Source: Achromobacter insolitus
Lineage (GTDB): Bacteria > Pseudomonadota > Gammaproteobacteria > Burkholderiales > Burkholderiaceae_B
Direction: 5' to 3'
Length of the DNA stretch: 64,000 bases
Assembly (NCBI RefSeq): GCF_002209555.1
Contig: NZ_NJIF01000001.1
Location: forward strand, 248,001 to 312,000
The notes beneath the pieces were generated by a model. That model had not been told where the DNA came from and made no database searches. It was given only the letters and a program-made list of their open reading frames with translations. Shown in pieces: positions 45,456 through 55,190 of the stretch (its first letter is position 1; each line of letters starts with the position of its first letter). Made by a program: the position numbers and the translations under genes.

Positions 45456-46355
45456 TCAGGCTATGGCCGGCTTGATGGCGGCCGCCTGGCCGGGATACTC
45501 GACCGGCAGGTCGGCGGCTTGCTGAAAGCGCGCATTGCGCCATTCCACGACGTTCTTGGCCACCAGCGTCACCAGTGCCAGCAGGGCCAGCAACGACGCC
45601 ACGGCAAACGCCGCGGAATACTGGTATTCGTTGTAGAGAATCTCGACGTGCAGCGTCATGGTGTTGGTCAGGCCCCGGATCTGCCCGGACACCACCGACA
45701 CGGCGCCGAACTCGCCCATGGCGCGCGCGTTGCACAGGATGGCGCCGTAAAGCAGGCCCCATTTGATGTTCGGCAAGGTCACCCGCCAGAAGATCTGCCA
45801 GCCGCTCGCGCCCAGCGTCAGCGCCGCCTGTTCTTCCTCGCTGCCCTGTGCCTGCATCAGGGGAATCAGCTCGCGCGCGACGAACGGAAAAGTCACGAAT
45901 AGCGACGCCAGCACGATGCCGGGCACGGCGTAGACGATCTTGATGTCGTGCGCCTGCAACCATCCGCCGAACCACCCCTGGGTGCCAAACAACAGCACGA
46001 ATACCAGGCCCGCGACCACTGGCGACACCGAGAACGGCAGATCGATCAGCGTGATCAGGAACTGCTTGCCGCGGAACTGGAACTTGGTGATCGCCCAGGC
46101 CGCGGCCACGCCGAACACCAGGTTCAGCGGCAGCGCGATGGCCGCGACCAGCAGCGTCAACCGGATGGCTGCGAGCGCGTCCGGCTCGATGATGGCGTCC
46201 AGGTACAGCTGCCACCCTTTCTTGAAGGCCTCGGCAAATACGGCCGCCAGCGGCACCAGCAGGAACAGAGCGAGGAAACCCAGCGCGACGAATAGCAGCA
46301 CGCCACGCACCCAGCGCGGCTCGGTCAGATGGGCGGGACGATCCGCGGCGCTCAT
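45456..46355 (-). CDS. cysW: Sulfate ABC transporter permease CysW
   Basis: 299 aa, six helices, binding-protein-dependent permease loop ([20 protein letters not shown]). Partner of CysT and CysA. ATG overlaps the cysT stop by 4 bases. Confidence 0.93.
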   Translation of the reverse strand: MSAADRPAHLTEPRWVRGVLLFVALGFLALFLLVPLAAVFAEAFKKGWQLYLDAIIEPDALAAIRLTLLVAAIALPLNLVFGVAAAWAITKFQFRGKQFLITLIDLPFSVSPVVAGLVFVLLFGTQGWFGGWLQAHDIKIVYAVPGIVLASLFVTFPFVARELIPLMQAQGSEEEQAALTLGASGWQIFWRVTLPNIKWGLLYGAILCNARAMGEFGAVSVVSGQIRGLTNTMTLHVEILYNEYQYSAAFAVASLLALLALVTLVAKNVVEWRNARFQQAADLPVEYPGQAAAIKPAIA

Positions 46356-47242
46356 GCGAGCCTCCCGAGATTGCGGCGGGCCTGCCAGCCCTGCAACAGG
46401 TTGATGACGAGCAACAGCACAAAGGACAGCACCAGCATCACCGTGGCGATGGCAGCGGCGCCGGCGTAGTCGAATTCCTCGAGCTTGGCGATGATCAAGA
46501 GGGGCGTGATCTCGGACACCATGGGCATGTTGCCGGCGATGAACACGACCGAACCGTATTCACCCACCGCGCGCGCAAACGCGAGTGCGAAGCCGGTCAT
46601 CAAGGCCGGCATGATGATGGGCAGCAGCACCCGCCGTATGGTCTGCCAACGATTGGCGCCCAGGCTGGCGGCGGCCTCTTCGATCTCGCGCTCCACGTCT
46701 TCCAGCACGGGCTGCACGGTGCGCACCACGAACGGCACGCCGATGAAAATCAGGGCGATGACGATGCCCAGCGGCGTGAACGCCACCTTCCAGCCGAACC
46801 AATCGGCCAACGGCCCGCCCAGCCATCCCTTCTGCGAATACAGCGAAGTCAGCGCGATACCCGCCACGGCGGTGGGCAGCGCGAACGGCAGGTCGACCAG
46901 CGCGTCCAGGATTTTCTTGCCCGGGAAGCGGTAACGCACCAGGACCCAGGCCACCACCGTGCCGAACACCAGGTTGACCAGCGCCGCGATAAACGAGGCC
47001 CCGAAGGTCAGCCGGTACGAGGCCATCACCCGAGGCGCGGTCACCGCATCCCAGAAGCCCTGCCAGCCCAGCCCGGCGCTCTTGATCGGCAATGCCGCCA
47101 GCGGAATGAGCACAAGCACGCTCAGGTACAGCACCGCGTAACCCATCGAGATACCGAATCCGGGCAGCACACCCGGGCTGTTGCGCCGAAAGGCAAAAGG
47201 CGCTTGCGCGCCGCTTGCCACCGGGTTCGAGGCTATCGTCAT
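46352..47242 (-). CDS. cysT: Sulfate ABC transporter permease CysT
   Basis: 296 aa, six helices, EAA loop ([20 protein letters not shown]). [20 protein letters not shown] is the first helix. Between sbp and cysW. Confidence 0.93.
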   Translation of the reverse strand: MTIASNPVASGAQAPFAFRRNSPGVLPGFGISMGYAVLYLSVLVLIPLAALPIKSAGLGWQGFWDAVTAPRVMASYRLTFGASFIAALVNLVFGTVVAWVLVRYRFPGKKILDALVDLPFALPTAVAGIALTSLYSQKGWLGGPLADWFGWKVAFTPLGIVIALIFIGVPFVVRTVQPVLEDVEREIEEAAASLGANRWQTIRRVLLPIIMPALMTGFALAFARAVGEYGSVVFIAGNMPMVSEITPLLIIAKLEEFDYAGAAAIATVMLVLSFVLLLVINLLQGWQARRNLGRLA

Positions 47243-47266
47243 GGCCGTCGTCCGATCGTTATTTGC

Positions 47267-48295
47267 TTATTTCTTTTGCGGCAGGTAGATCTGGTCGAAC
47301 GTACCGCCATCGCTGAAGTGATCCTTCTGCGCCTTGCGCCAGCCGCCGAAGATCTTGTCGTCGATAGTCACGAGCTTGACCTTGGGGAACTTGCTTTCGT
47401 ACTTGGCGGCCACGGTCTTGTCGATAGGGCGGTAGTAGTTCTTGGCAATGATTTCCTGCGCAGCGGGCGTATAGAGGAACTCCAGGTAGGCCTGCGCCGC
47501 GGCGCGGGTGCCCTTCTTGTCCACGACCTTGTCGACCACGGCCACCGGCGGCTCGGCCAGGATGGACAACGACGGCACCACGATGTCGAACTTGTCCGGC
47601 CCCAGTTCTTCAAGCGCCAGGAATGCCTCGTTCTCCCAGGCCAGCAGCACGTCGCCCACACCGCGCTCCACGAAGGTGGTGGTGGCGCCGCGCGCGCCGG
47701 TATCCAACACGGGCACGTGCTTGAGCAGATCACCCACGAAGGCGCGGGCCTTGTCTTCGCTGCCGCCGTTCTTCTCCAACGCATAGGCCCAGGCGGCCAG
47801 GTAGTTCCAGCGCGCGCCGCCAGAGGTCTTGGGGTTGGGGGTGATGACCTGCACGCCATCCTTGACCAGATCGTCCCAGTCCTTGATCTGCTTGGGATTG
47901 CCCTTGCGCACCAGGAACACGATGGTAGAGGTGTAGGGCGAGCTGTTCTGCGGCAGGCGAGCCTGCCAGTCGGCGGGCAGCAACCCGCGGTCGGCAACGG
48001 CGTCGATGTCATAGGCCAGGGCCAGCGTCACCACGTCGGCTTCCAGGCCATCGATGACGGACCGCGCCTGGCGGCCGGAGCCCCCGTGCGACTGGCGGAT
48101 GGTCAGGTCGACGTTCGCCTTCGCCTTGTATTCCTTGATGAATGCGTCGTCGATGGCGCGATACAGCTCGCGGGTCGGGTCATACGAGACATTCAAGAGT
48201 GTCTGCTTCTGCTGCGCCTGGGCCGGCGCAATCGCGGCAAACGACATCGTCACTGCGGCCAAGGCGGCCAACCATCCGGCTTTCCTGAAAGACAT
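47267..48295 (-). CDS. sbp: Sulfate-binding protein
   Basis: 342 aa. Signal peptide ([19 protein letters not shown]), then [14 protein letters not shown] and [17 protein letters not shown], the sulfate-binding loops. First gene of the minus-strand sulfate operon sbp-cysTWA-H-D-N. Upstream, an AATAAT -10-like box (48369-48364) has no good -35, as at activator-dependent CysB promoters; no CysB site was proven. Confidence 0.93.
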   Translation of the reverse strand: MSFRKAGWLAALAAVTMSFAAIAPAQAQQKQTLLNVSYDPTRELYRAIDDAFIKEYKAKANVDLTIRQSHGGSGRQARSVIDGLEADVVTLALAYDIDAVADRGLLPADWQARLPQNSSPYTSTIVFLVRKGNPKQIKDWDDLVKDGVQVITPNPKTSGGARWNYLAAWAYALEKNGGSEDKARAFVGDLLKHVPVLDTGARGATTTFVERGVGDVLLAWENEAFLALEELGPDKFDIVVPSLSILAEPPVAVVDKVVDKKGTRAAAQAYLEFLYTPAAQEIIAKNYYRPIDKTVAAKYESKFPKVKLVTIDDKIFGGWRKAQKDHFSDGGTFDQIYLPQKK

Positions 48296-48450
48296 CCCTT
48301 GCTCCCTGTGTTCGGCAATGTGGGAGCAAGTGTGCTGGCTGGACGTTCTGAACGGAACGAATCATTATTTGGTTGCTCATCGCTCGCAGGCATATAGGAC
48401 CGCAGTCCCAGCAATGGGAACATCGCCCGCTCCGCTCGCGTCTCCCAATG

Positions 48451-48486
48451 AAAAACCGCCGTCTTCCCCAGGAGAAGACGGCGGTT
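48451..48486 (-). terminator. Terminator after the peroxiredoxin gene
   Basis: AACCGCCGTCTTC (48454-48466), 7-nt loop, GAAGACGGCGGTT (48474-48486); on minus followed by a T-run. 13-bp perfect stem. Confidence 0.85.
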
Positions 48487-48519
48487 GCGTACGGGGGGCC
48501 GCCCCCGCGATTTCCGAAT

Positions 48520-49161
48520 TTACTTATTCGGTTGCGGCGTGATGCGCAAATACGGACGCACGGCCTTGTAGCCCTTCGGGAACTTCTGCTTGATCACGGC
48601 CTCGTCCTGCAGGGACGGCACGATGATCACGTCATCGCCGTCTTCCCAGTTCACCGGCGTGGCCACGCTGTGGCTGTCCGTCAGTTGCAGGGAATCGATG
48701 ACGCGCAGGATTTCGTTGAAGTTGCGACCGGTGCTGGCCGGATACGTGATGGTCAGGCGCACCTTCTTGTTGGGGTCGATGATGAACACCGAACGCACGG
48801 TCAGCGTGGCGTTGGCGTTCGGGTGGATCATGTCGTAGAGCTCGGACACCTTGCGGTCCTTGTCGGCCAGGATCGGAAAGTTGACCTTGGTGGACTGCGT
48901 ATCGTTGATGTCCTCGATCCACTTGGTGTGCGAATCGGCGCCGTCGACCGACAGGGCCAGCACTTTCACATTGCGCTTGGCGAACTCGTCGGCGAGCTTG
49001 GCGGTGTAGCCCAGTTCGGTCGTGCAGACAGGCGTGAAATCGGCGGGGTGCGAGAACAGCACCCCCCAACTGTTACCCAGGTACTCATGGAAACGGATCG
49101 GCCCAGCCGAGGATTCCTGTTCGAAATCAGGGGCAGTGTCGCCCAGGCGTAGATGACTCAT
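48520..49161 (-). CDS. 1-Cys peroxiredoxin (Prx6 type)
   Basis: 213 aa from ATG at 49161. Peroxidatic Cys46 in HPADFTPVCTTELGY; no resolving Cys in the C-terminal half. The DFTPVCTTE motif and GRNFNEILRVIDSLQ are Prx6 features. Reduces hydroperoxides. Its presence beside the sulfate operon may be chance. Confidence 0.92.
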   Translation of the reverse strand: MSHLRLGDTAPDFEQESSAGPIRFHEYLGNSWGVLFSHPADFTPVCTTELGYTAKLADEFAKRNVKVLALSVDGADSHTKWIEDINDTQSTKVNFPILADKDRKVSELYDMIHPNANATLTVRSVFIIDPNKKVRLTITYPASTGRNFNEILRVIDSLQLTDSHSVATPVNWEDGDDVIIVPSLQDEAVIKQKFPKGYKAVRPYLRITPQPNK

Positions 49162-49312
49162 GGTGTCTCCTGTGTGCAGATGCAGGTTTGGGGGGAGCTG
49201 GCCGCCCGTTGGGAGGGCGGCGCAGGAACAGCGTTTCATGGCGTAGCGTAGCGCCTGTGAAACGATTCTTCCATCAAACCTTTAGCCGAGGAAATACGCA
49301 AGTCATATAACC

Positions 49313-51139
49313 TTATGCAATATTCAGGCTGGCGCCGCAGGCGTCCGCGACGGCCCCTGCACGCACGGCTGCGGACAGGGTCAGCGCGCGCGGCAGGATA
49401 TGGGCAGCGTAGAACAATCCCGTCGCCAATTTGCCTGTATGGAACGGATCGGAGGACCCGGCCGCCAGATGACGGCGGCAGGCCAGCACGGCTCGCGCCA
49501 TCTGCCAGCCGCCATGCACCACTCCGGCCAGCATCAGATACGGCACGCTGCTGGAATAGACCGCCCGGATGTTGGTCGGCGATTGCTCCAGGATGAACGC
49601 CACTCCGGCCTCGTAGGCCTGGATGGCGCTATCCAGGTTGTCGCGCAGCAGGCGCAGCCCCTCCCGCTCGTCCGCGGACGCGCGCGTCACCTCGGCTTCC
49701 ACGGCACGCAGGGTCTCCCGCATTGCCGAGATCGCTGCGTGGGCCGTGGCGCCACCATCGCGTTGCGTCTTGCGGCTGACCAGGTCATTGGCCTGGATCG
49801 CGGTCGTGCCTTCGTAGATGGGCAGGATGCGCGCATCGCGGTAATACTGCGCAGCCCCGGTTTCCTCGATATAGCCCATGCCGCCATGCACCTGCAGGCC
49901 CAGTGACGCGACCTCGACCGCGGTCTCGGTCGAGTAGCCCTTTACGATGGGCACCATGTATTCATAAAAGGCGCGGTTGCGCGCGCGCAATTCCGGATCG
50001 GGATGATGCGTGCCCTTGTCGTGCGCGGCCGCGGTCACGTAGGACACGGCGCGGGCCGCCTCGGTCAGCGCCTTCATGGTCATCAGCATGCGCTGCACGT
50101 CTGGATGACGCACGATCGCCACCGGCCCGGCCGATCCTTCCACCGCGCGCCCCTGCACGCGGTCTCGCGCATAGGCCAGGGCATGCTGGTAGGCACGCTC
50201 GGACACGCCTATGCCCTGCTGCCCCACCGAGTAACGGGCCGCATTCATCATGATGAACATGTATTCCAGGCCGCGGTTCTGCTCACCGACCAGATAGCCG
50301 ATGGCACCCTCGCCTGCCTCGCCCTTGCCCGAACCGTACAGGAGCACGGCGGTAGGACTGCCATGGATACCCAGCTTGTGTTCCAGCGACGCGCACCACA
50401 CGTCGTTGCGCTTGCCCAGGCTGCCGTCGGCCTGCACCAGGAACTTGGGCACGATGAACAGTGAAATACCCTTCACGCCGGCCGGCGCGTCCGGCGTGCG
50501 CGCCAGCACTAAGTGAATGATGTTCTCGGCCAGGTCGTGGTCGCCATAGGTGATGAAGATCTTTTGCCCGGTCAGGCGGTAGCTGCCGTCGTCCTGCTTC
50601 ACCGCGCGGGTCGCCACCTGTGCCAGATCCGAACCGGCTTGCGGTTCGGTGAGGTTCATCGTGCCAGTCCATTTGCCGCCGATCAGCTGCGGCACGTACT
50701 GCTTGCGCTGCGCGTCCGATCCGACCGTGAGCAAGGCCTCGATCACGCCGTCCGTCAGCATGGGGCACAAGGAAAACGCCAGACTGGCCGCCTGGATGTT
50801 CTCGCCCGGCGCCGCCGCAACCAGCTTGGGCAGCCCCTGGCCGCCCCACTCGGCGGGATGCTGCAAGCCCTGCCAGCCCCCCGCCGCATAGTCCTTGAAC
50901 CCCTGCGCGTAACCCGGCGTGGTGGTGACCCGGCCGTCTTTCCAGACCGGCGGCTGCGTATCGCCCGGCACATTCAGCGGCGCGACGGCCTGTTCCACGA
51001 AGCGGCCATTCTCTTCCAGGATGGCGTCCACCAGATCGGGCGTGACTTCTTCGAAGCCGGGCAGCTTCAGGACCTCGTCGAGTCCGGCCAGCTCCTTCAA
51101 GGCAAAGCGGAAGTCCTGCAGCGGGGTTACGTAGGGCAT
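49313..51139 (-). CDS. Acyl-CoA dehydrogenase, DmdC-like
   Basis: 608 aa, longer than usual dehydrogenases (~380 aa) because of N- and C-terminal extensions, as in DmdC (3-methylmercaptopropionyl-CoA dehydrogenase). MNLTEPQAGSDLAQV and VHGGMGYIEETGAAQYYRDA are FAD/active-site motifs. The substrate is not deducible. Last gene of a minus-strand cluster with CoA-transferase, enoyl-CoA hydratase and a Bug protein. Confidence 0.88.
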   Translation of the reverse strand: MPYVTPLQDFRFALKELAGLDEVLKLPGFEEVTPDLVDAILEENGRFVEQAVAPLNVPGDTQPPVWKDGRVTTTPGYAQGFKDYAAGGWQGLQHPAEWGGQGLPKLVAAAPGENIQAASLAFSLCPMLTDGVIEALLTVGSDAQRKQYVPQLIGGKWTGTMNLTEPQAGSDLAQVATRAVKQDDGSYRLTGQKIFITYGDHDLAENIIHLVLARTPDAPAGVKGISLFIVPKFLVQADGSLGKRNDVWCASLEHKLGIHGSPTAVLLYGSGKGEAGEGAIGYLVGEQNRGLEYMFIMMNAARYSVGQQGIGVSERAYQHALAYARDRVQGRAVEGSAGPVAIVRHPDVQRMLMTMKALTEAARAVSYVTAAAHDKGTHHPDPELRARNRAFYEYMVPIVKGYSTETAVEVASLGLQVHGGMGYIEETGAAQYYRDARILPIYEGTTAIQANDLVSRKTQRDGGATAHAAISAMRETLRAVEAEVTRASADEREGLRLLRDNLDSAIQAYEAGVAFILEQSPTNIRAVYSSSVPYLMLAGVVHGGWQMARAVLACRRHLAAGSSDPFHTGKLATGLFYAAHILPRALTLSAAVRAGAVADACGASLNIA

Positions 51140-51149
51140 GGGGTCTCCG

Positions 51150-52124
51150 TCAATTGGCAGTCTCTAGGCTTTCTTTGGCCAATCTTAAACCCTTGCTTCC
51201 TTCCTTGCGGGCGTACTCCCCGAAAGCGGCCAGGGACGCGGACGGGGTCACTTCCTCGTATCCGGCCGCCATGCCCTGCTGCACATCGGCCAGCGCCAGC
51301 ACCTCGTTGCTGGCTTTGAACAGGGTTTCGAGCACTTGAGGCGGAGTGTCCTTGGGAGCAAAGATGCCCCACCAGTTGGAAAGGTCGTAGCCAGGCACAG
51401 TTTGCGAAATGGGCGGATAGGGCAAGAGCCGCGAGGGCTGGCCAGAGGTGACCGCCAGCGCCACGACCTTGCCCGTATCGATCACCGACTTGGCCGAGGG
51501 CGCCGTGGCGAACGAGATATCCGTATCGCCCGCCGCCACGGATTGCGCCGCCGCCGCGCCGCCCTTGAAGGGGATGTGCATCAGCTTCACGCCGGTAAGC
51601 GTCATGAACTCAACCGCCGCCAGATGCGTAATGACGCCATTGCCAGACGATGCAACGTTAATGGTGCCCGGCTTGCTCTTGGCGCGGTCGATCAGGTCCT
51701 GCACGCTCTTGAGCCCCAGCTTGGCATTCGCGATCAAGACCATGGGACCGGTGGTCAGCTGCGCCACGGGCACGAAGTTGTCCGGCGTGTAATCCACCTT
51801 GTACAAGGCGCTGTCGCTGCCCATGACGCTGGAATTCCCCAGGTATAGCGTATAGCCGTCGGCTGCGGCGCGCGCCGCAAGGCTGGCGCCGATGGTGGAT
51901 CCGGCGCCGGGGCGGTTCTCGACGACCACAGGCTGCTTCAATTGCCGGGCCAGCGCATTCGCGTAGACTCGGCCCACCTGATCGGCGCCGCCGCCAGGCG
52001 GAAATCCGATCACCAAGGTCAGGGGTTTGCTGGGATAGGGCTCGGCGGCATACGCGCCGCCGGGCGTGGCGGACGCCGCGATGACAGCAAGCAAGGCGCC
52101 GCAGACGGCAATAGCAGGTTTCAT
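51150..52124 (-). CDS. Bug-family (TTT) periplasmic binding protein
   Basis: 324 aa from ATG at 52124 with AAAGGAG before it. Signal peptide ending SATPGGAYAAEP, then LTLVIGFPPGGGADQVGR and VVENRPGAGSTIGAS. Placed between acyl-CoA genes, so it may bring the carboxylate that the cluster activates. Confidence 0.88.
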   Translation of the reverse strand: MKPAIAVCGALLAVIAASATPGGAYAAEPYPSKPLTLVIGFPPGGGADQVGRVYANALARQLKQPVVVENRPGAGSTIGASLAARAAADGYTLYLGNSSVMGSDSALYKVDYTPDNFVPVAQLTTGPMVLIANAKLGLKSVQDLIDRAKSKPGTINVASSGNGVITHLAAVEFMTLTGVKLMHIPFKGGAAAAQSVAAGDTDISFATAPSAKSVIDTGKVVALAVTSGQPSRLLPYPPISQTVPGYDLSNWWGIFAPKDTPPQVLETLFKASNEVLALADVQQGMAAGYEEVTPSASLAAFGEYARKEGSKGLRLAKESLETAN

Positions 52125-52189
52125 CAGTGTCTCCTTTGATGGCATCGGAGCCGCTTGTGGCGCGGCTCTCTGTTCATGCACCGGCCGCT

Positions 52190-52957
52190 TCAGCAGCCAG
52201 TGAAATTCGGCGGGCGCTTTTCCTTCCACGCCTTCGCGCCCTCGGCGAGGTCGCGGGACCGCTCGGAGCGCAGGACCGCCTCTTCTATTGCGGCCAGATC
52301 GACCTCCCCTCGCGCGATGCGGTTCAGATGGGCCTTCACGCCGAATAGCGGTATCGGCGCCATCCCGGCGATCTGTTGGCTCAAGGCGTCCAGCCGGGAA
52401 GGCAGCATGTCGTCCGGCACCATTTCCGTCAGGAATCCGATGCGCAGCATTTCGTCGGCCTGCAGCTTCTGTGCCGTCAGGAACAGGCGCTTGGCCTGGT
52501 CCAGGCCCAGCCGCGTCACATAGCGCGACATGCCTCCCGCGTAAAAATGCAGGCCGAGCCGCGTGGCCGGCATGAACATGTCGGCCTGCGGCGTGCCGAT
52601 ACGGAAGTCGCATGCCAGGCACAGATCCGTGCCGCCGCCATAAACGCCGCCCTGGATGGCCGCGATCGTCACGGGACGCGCCGCCTCGATCAGGTCCATG
52701 GTCTGGCCGAAATAGAGCGAGCTTGGCGCGCTGTCCGAGGCTAGCGACGAAATGTCATAGCCGCTGCAAAAATACTTGCCCCCGGACAGGAAGCGCAGCA
52801 CCCGCACGTTGTCGTCCGCGTTCACCCTGTCCAGATGATCCCTGAGTGCCGCCAGATCCTGCGGCCCAAGCCGGTTGGCATGGCCCGGCCGGCGCAGGCG
52901 AATGGTCGCTATATGCTGGTCGATGGAGAGATCGGGCGTCTCCGCGAAGTCCGTCAT
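52190..52957 (-). CDS. Enoyl-CoA hydratase/isomerase family protein
   Basis: 255 aa crotonase fold. GGKYFCSGYDISSLAS and QGGVYGGGTDLCLACDFRIG form the oxyanion hole. The second catalytic Glu position differs from hydratases, so isomerase or hydrolase is possible. ATG overlaps the CoA-transferase stop (ATGA). Confidence 0.85.
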   Translation of the reverse strand: MTDFAETPDLSIDQHIATIRLRRPGHANRLGPQDLAALRDHLDRVNADDNVRVLRFLSGGKYFCSGYDISSLASDSAPSSLYFGQTMDLIEAARPVTIAAIQGGVYGGGTDLCLACDFRIGTPQADMFMPATRLGLHFYAGGMSRYVTRLGLDQAKRLFLTAQKLQADEMLRIGFLTEMVPDDMLPSRLDALSQQIAGMAPIPLFGVKAHLNRIARGEVDLAAIEEAVLRSERSRDLAEGAKAWKEKRPPNFTGC

Positions 52958-54159
52958 GCCAGGGCCTCCGCCTGATGCGCCACGCCCTCCGCCAGCAGCC
53001 GGTCGATCTCGGCATCGGCCATGCCGTAGCGCGCGAAGACCTCTCGCGTATGCTGACCGAACACGGGCGGCGCGCGGCGGCTTGCCGTCTCGGCGCCGTT
53101 CAGCCCGATGGGCAGGCCCACCTGACGCAATTCGCCCAGCACCGGGTGCGTCAAAGACTGGACCAGCCCAGAGGCCTGCACCTGCGCATCGGCGAACACA
53201 TCCTCCAGCGTGTTGATGGGTCCTGCAGGAATGCCGCCTTCGATCATCAGGGCGGTCCATTCCATGCGCGTCTTGCGCTTGAGCCCCGCTTCCAGTTCCA
53301 GCTTCAGTTCGTAGCGATGCTGCATGCGCTCCGCATTCGTGAGGAAGCGCTCGTCCGACACCAGATGGGACAAGCCCAGAATGCCGCAGAGCCGCACCCA
53401 CATGGCCTGGGTCGCCGGCGCCAGGTTGAGCGGCCCATCGGCCGTCTCGAATGTGCCGTAGGGCGCAATCACCGGGTGCACATTGCCGCAAGGCTCCGGC
53501 ACCTCGTGCTTGCTGAGATAGCGTTGGCCCTGCACGCTGAGCAGCGCCATCAGGCCCGCCAGCAGCGAGGTTTCCACGTGCTGCCCGCGCCCGGTCGATG
53601 CGCGTTGCGCCACGGCGGACAAGATGCCGATGACCAGCCACATGCCAGCGGTCAGGTCGCCGATGGCGACGCCCACGCGCGTCGGTCCGGACTCCGGCGT
53701 GCCCGTCAGGCTCATGAACCCGGAATAGCCTTGCGCCACCTGGTCAAACCCGGCCCAGTCCCGCGCCGGTCCCTTGCTGCCAAAGCCGGAAATCGATGCC
53801 ATGATCAAACCCGGGTGATCCTGGGCCAGTGACGCGTATCCCAAGCCCATGGCATCCATCGTCCCGACCTTGAAGTTTTCGACCACGATGTCGGAAGCCA
53901 GAGCCATCTTGCGCAACAGCGCCAGCCCCTCCGGCTTGCGAAAATCCACGCCTATGCCTTGTTTGCTGCGATTGGCGCTAAGATAATAAACACTTATGTC
54001 ATCATCGAAAGGGCCCCACTGCCGCGCCATCTCGCCTGCGGGCATGGGTTCCACCTTCACAACCTCGGCGCCCAGGTCTCCAAGAATCATTGTGCAGAAC
54101 GGCCCGGACAGAGCCCGAGTCAGATCCAGCACCTTCAGCCCTGCCAACGGCAGACTCAT
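52954..54159 (-). CDS. CaiB/BaiF-type (family III) CoA-transferase
   Basis: 401 aa from ATG at 54159. LAGLKVLDLTRALSGPFCTM, DLGAEVVKVEP and NRSKQGIGVDF are family III motifs; the catalytic Asp lies in AIGDLTAGMW. Activates an acid by CoA transfer. First gene of the operon, divergent from a LysR gene. ATG at 54159 is preferred over an in-frame start at 54234. Confidence 0.9.
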   Translation of the reverse strand: MSLPLAGLKVLDLTRALSGPFCTMILGDLGAEVVKVEPMPAGEMARQWGPFDDDISVYYLSANRSKQGIGVDFRKPEGLALLRKMALASDIVVENFKVGTMDAMGLGYASLAQDHPGLIMASISGFGSKGPARDWAGFDQVAQGYSGFMSLTGTPESGPTRVGVAIGDLTAGMWLVIGILSAVAQRASTGRGQHVETSLLAGLMALLSVQGQRYLSKHEVPEPCGNVHPVIAPYGTFETADGPLNLAPATQAMWVRLCGILGLSHLVSDERFLTNAERMQHRYELKLELEAGLKRKTRMEWTALMIEGGIPAGPINTLEDVFADAQVQASGLVQSLTHPVLGELRQVGLPIGLNGAETASRRAPPVFGQHTREVFARYGMADAEIDRLLAEGVAHQAEALA

Positions 54160-54254
54160 AGTCGTCCTCCCGTGATACGAAGCCCATTCTAGGCAGCGCA
54201 TCACAGGCCCCGAAAATACTATTTTCCGATCCATCCATAAGATTCTCTTATTCC

Positions 54255-55190
54255 ATGAATCTGCGACAGCTCAAGTACTTTGTCCGTGTCGTTGAAATGC
54301 GCAACATGACCCGCGCCGCCGAAAGCCTGCATGTGGCCCAACCCGCGCTCAGCCAGCAGATGGCGCAGTTGGAGGAAAGCCTGGGCGTCGCATTGCTGGT
54401 GCGCGGAGTCAAGGGAGTCCAGCCCACCGCGGAAGGCCTGTTGCTGTACCGGCACGCGCAAACCATCCTGCGCCAGGTCGACAGCACGCGCAGCCTGCTT
54501 TCCAAGACCGGGGACCAAGTCACGGGGACCGTATCGATAGGTCTGGCTTCCAGCACCGCCCGCATGCTAGCGTTGCCACTGATGCGGCGGGCCAAGGCGG
54601 AGCTGCCTTCGGTGGTGCTGGAAATCGTCGATGTGCCCAGCGCGGACCTGACGAAGCTGGTCCTGCAGGGCCGCATCGATTTTTCCCTGTCTCCCGACCA
54701 GCAACCCATGCAGGGCCTGGTGCGCACGCCACTCCTTCGGGAAAGCCTGTTCCTGTTGGCTCATGCCAGCGTCAAACTACCCCGCCGCACCCTGGCCATC
54801 GCGGACTTTGCGCCACTGCCCCTGGTTCTTCCCAGCTTGCCCAACACGCTGCGCGCGCGCCTGGACCACGCTTTCCTGACTGCGGGCCTGACCTGCAACC
54901 TGTTTGCGGAGGCCAGCACCTCGGCCATTCTGGTGCCCGCAGTGCGCAGCGCAATGGCCGCGACTATCCTGCCCTGCTCAGCCGCGCAGCCCGAGATCGA
55001 GGAAGGATCCATCGTGGCGCATGCGCTGGACGAGTCGCTATCGCGCGAACTGGTGTTATGCGCCAGCGAGAGCCTGCCGCCAACCCCTGCGGTCGACCAG
55101 GTGATCGCAATCTGCAAGGACGAAATAAAACGCCTGATCAACGATCAGGCGTGGCGGGGATGCGCGCTGCTGAATCAGGATCGGCGCTAG
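54255..55190 (+). CDS. LysR-family regulator, Cbl/NAC-like
   Basis: 311 aa: MNLRQLKYFVRVVEMRNMTR and AAESLHVAQPALSQQMAQLE form the HTH; effector domain follows. Divergent from the CoA-transferase operon across a 95-bp gap, so it is its likely regulator. Its stop overlaps the convergent AspT-type gene by 4 bases. Confidence 0.9.
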   Translation: MNLRQLKYFVRVVEMRNMTRAAESLHVAQPALSQQMAQLEESLGVALLVRGVKGVQPTAEGLLLYRHAQTILRQVDSTRSLLSKTGDQVTGTVSIGLASSTARMLALPLMRRAKAELPSVVLEIVDVPSADLTKLVLQGRIDFSLSPDQQPMQGLVRTPLLRESLFLLAHASVKLPRRTLAIADFAPLPLVLPSLPNTLRARLDHAFLTAGLTCNLFAEASTSAILVPAVRSAMAATILPCSAAQPEIEEGSIVAHALDESLSRELVLCASESLPPTPAVDQVIAICKDEIKRLINDQAWRGCALLNQDRR

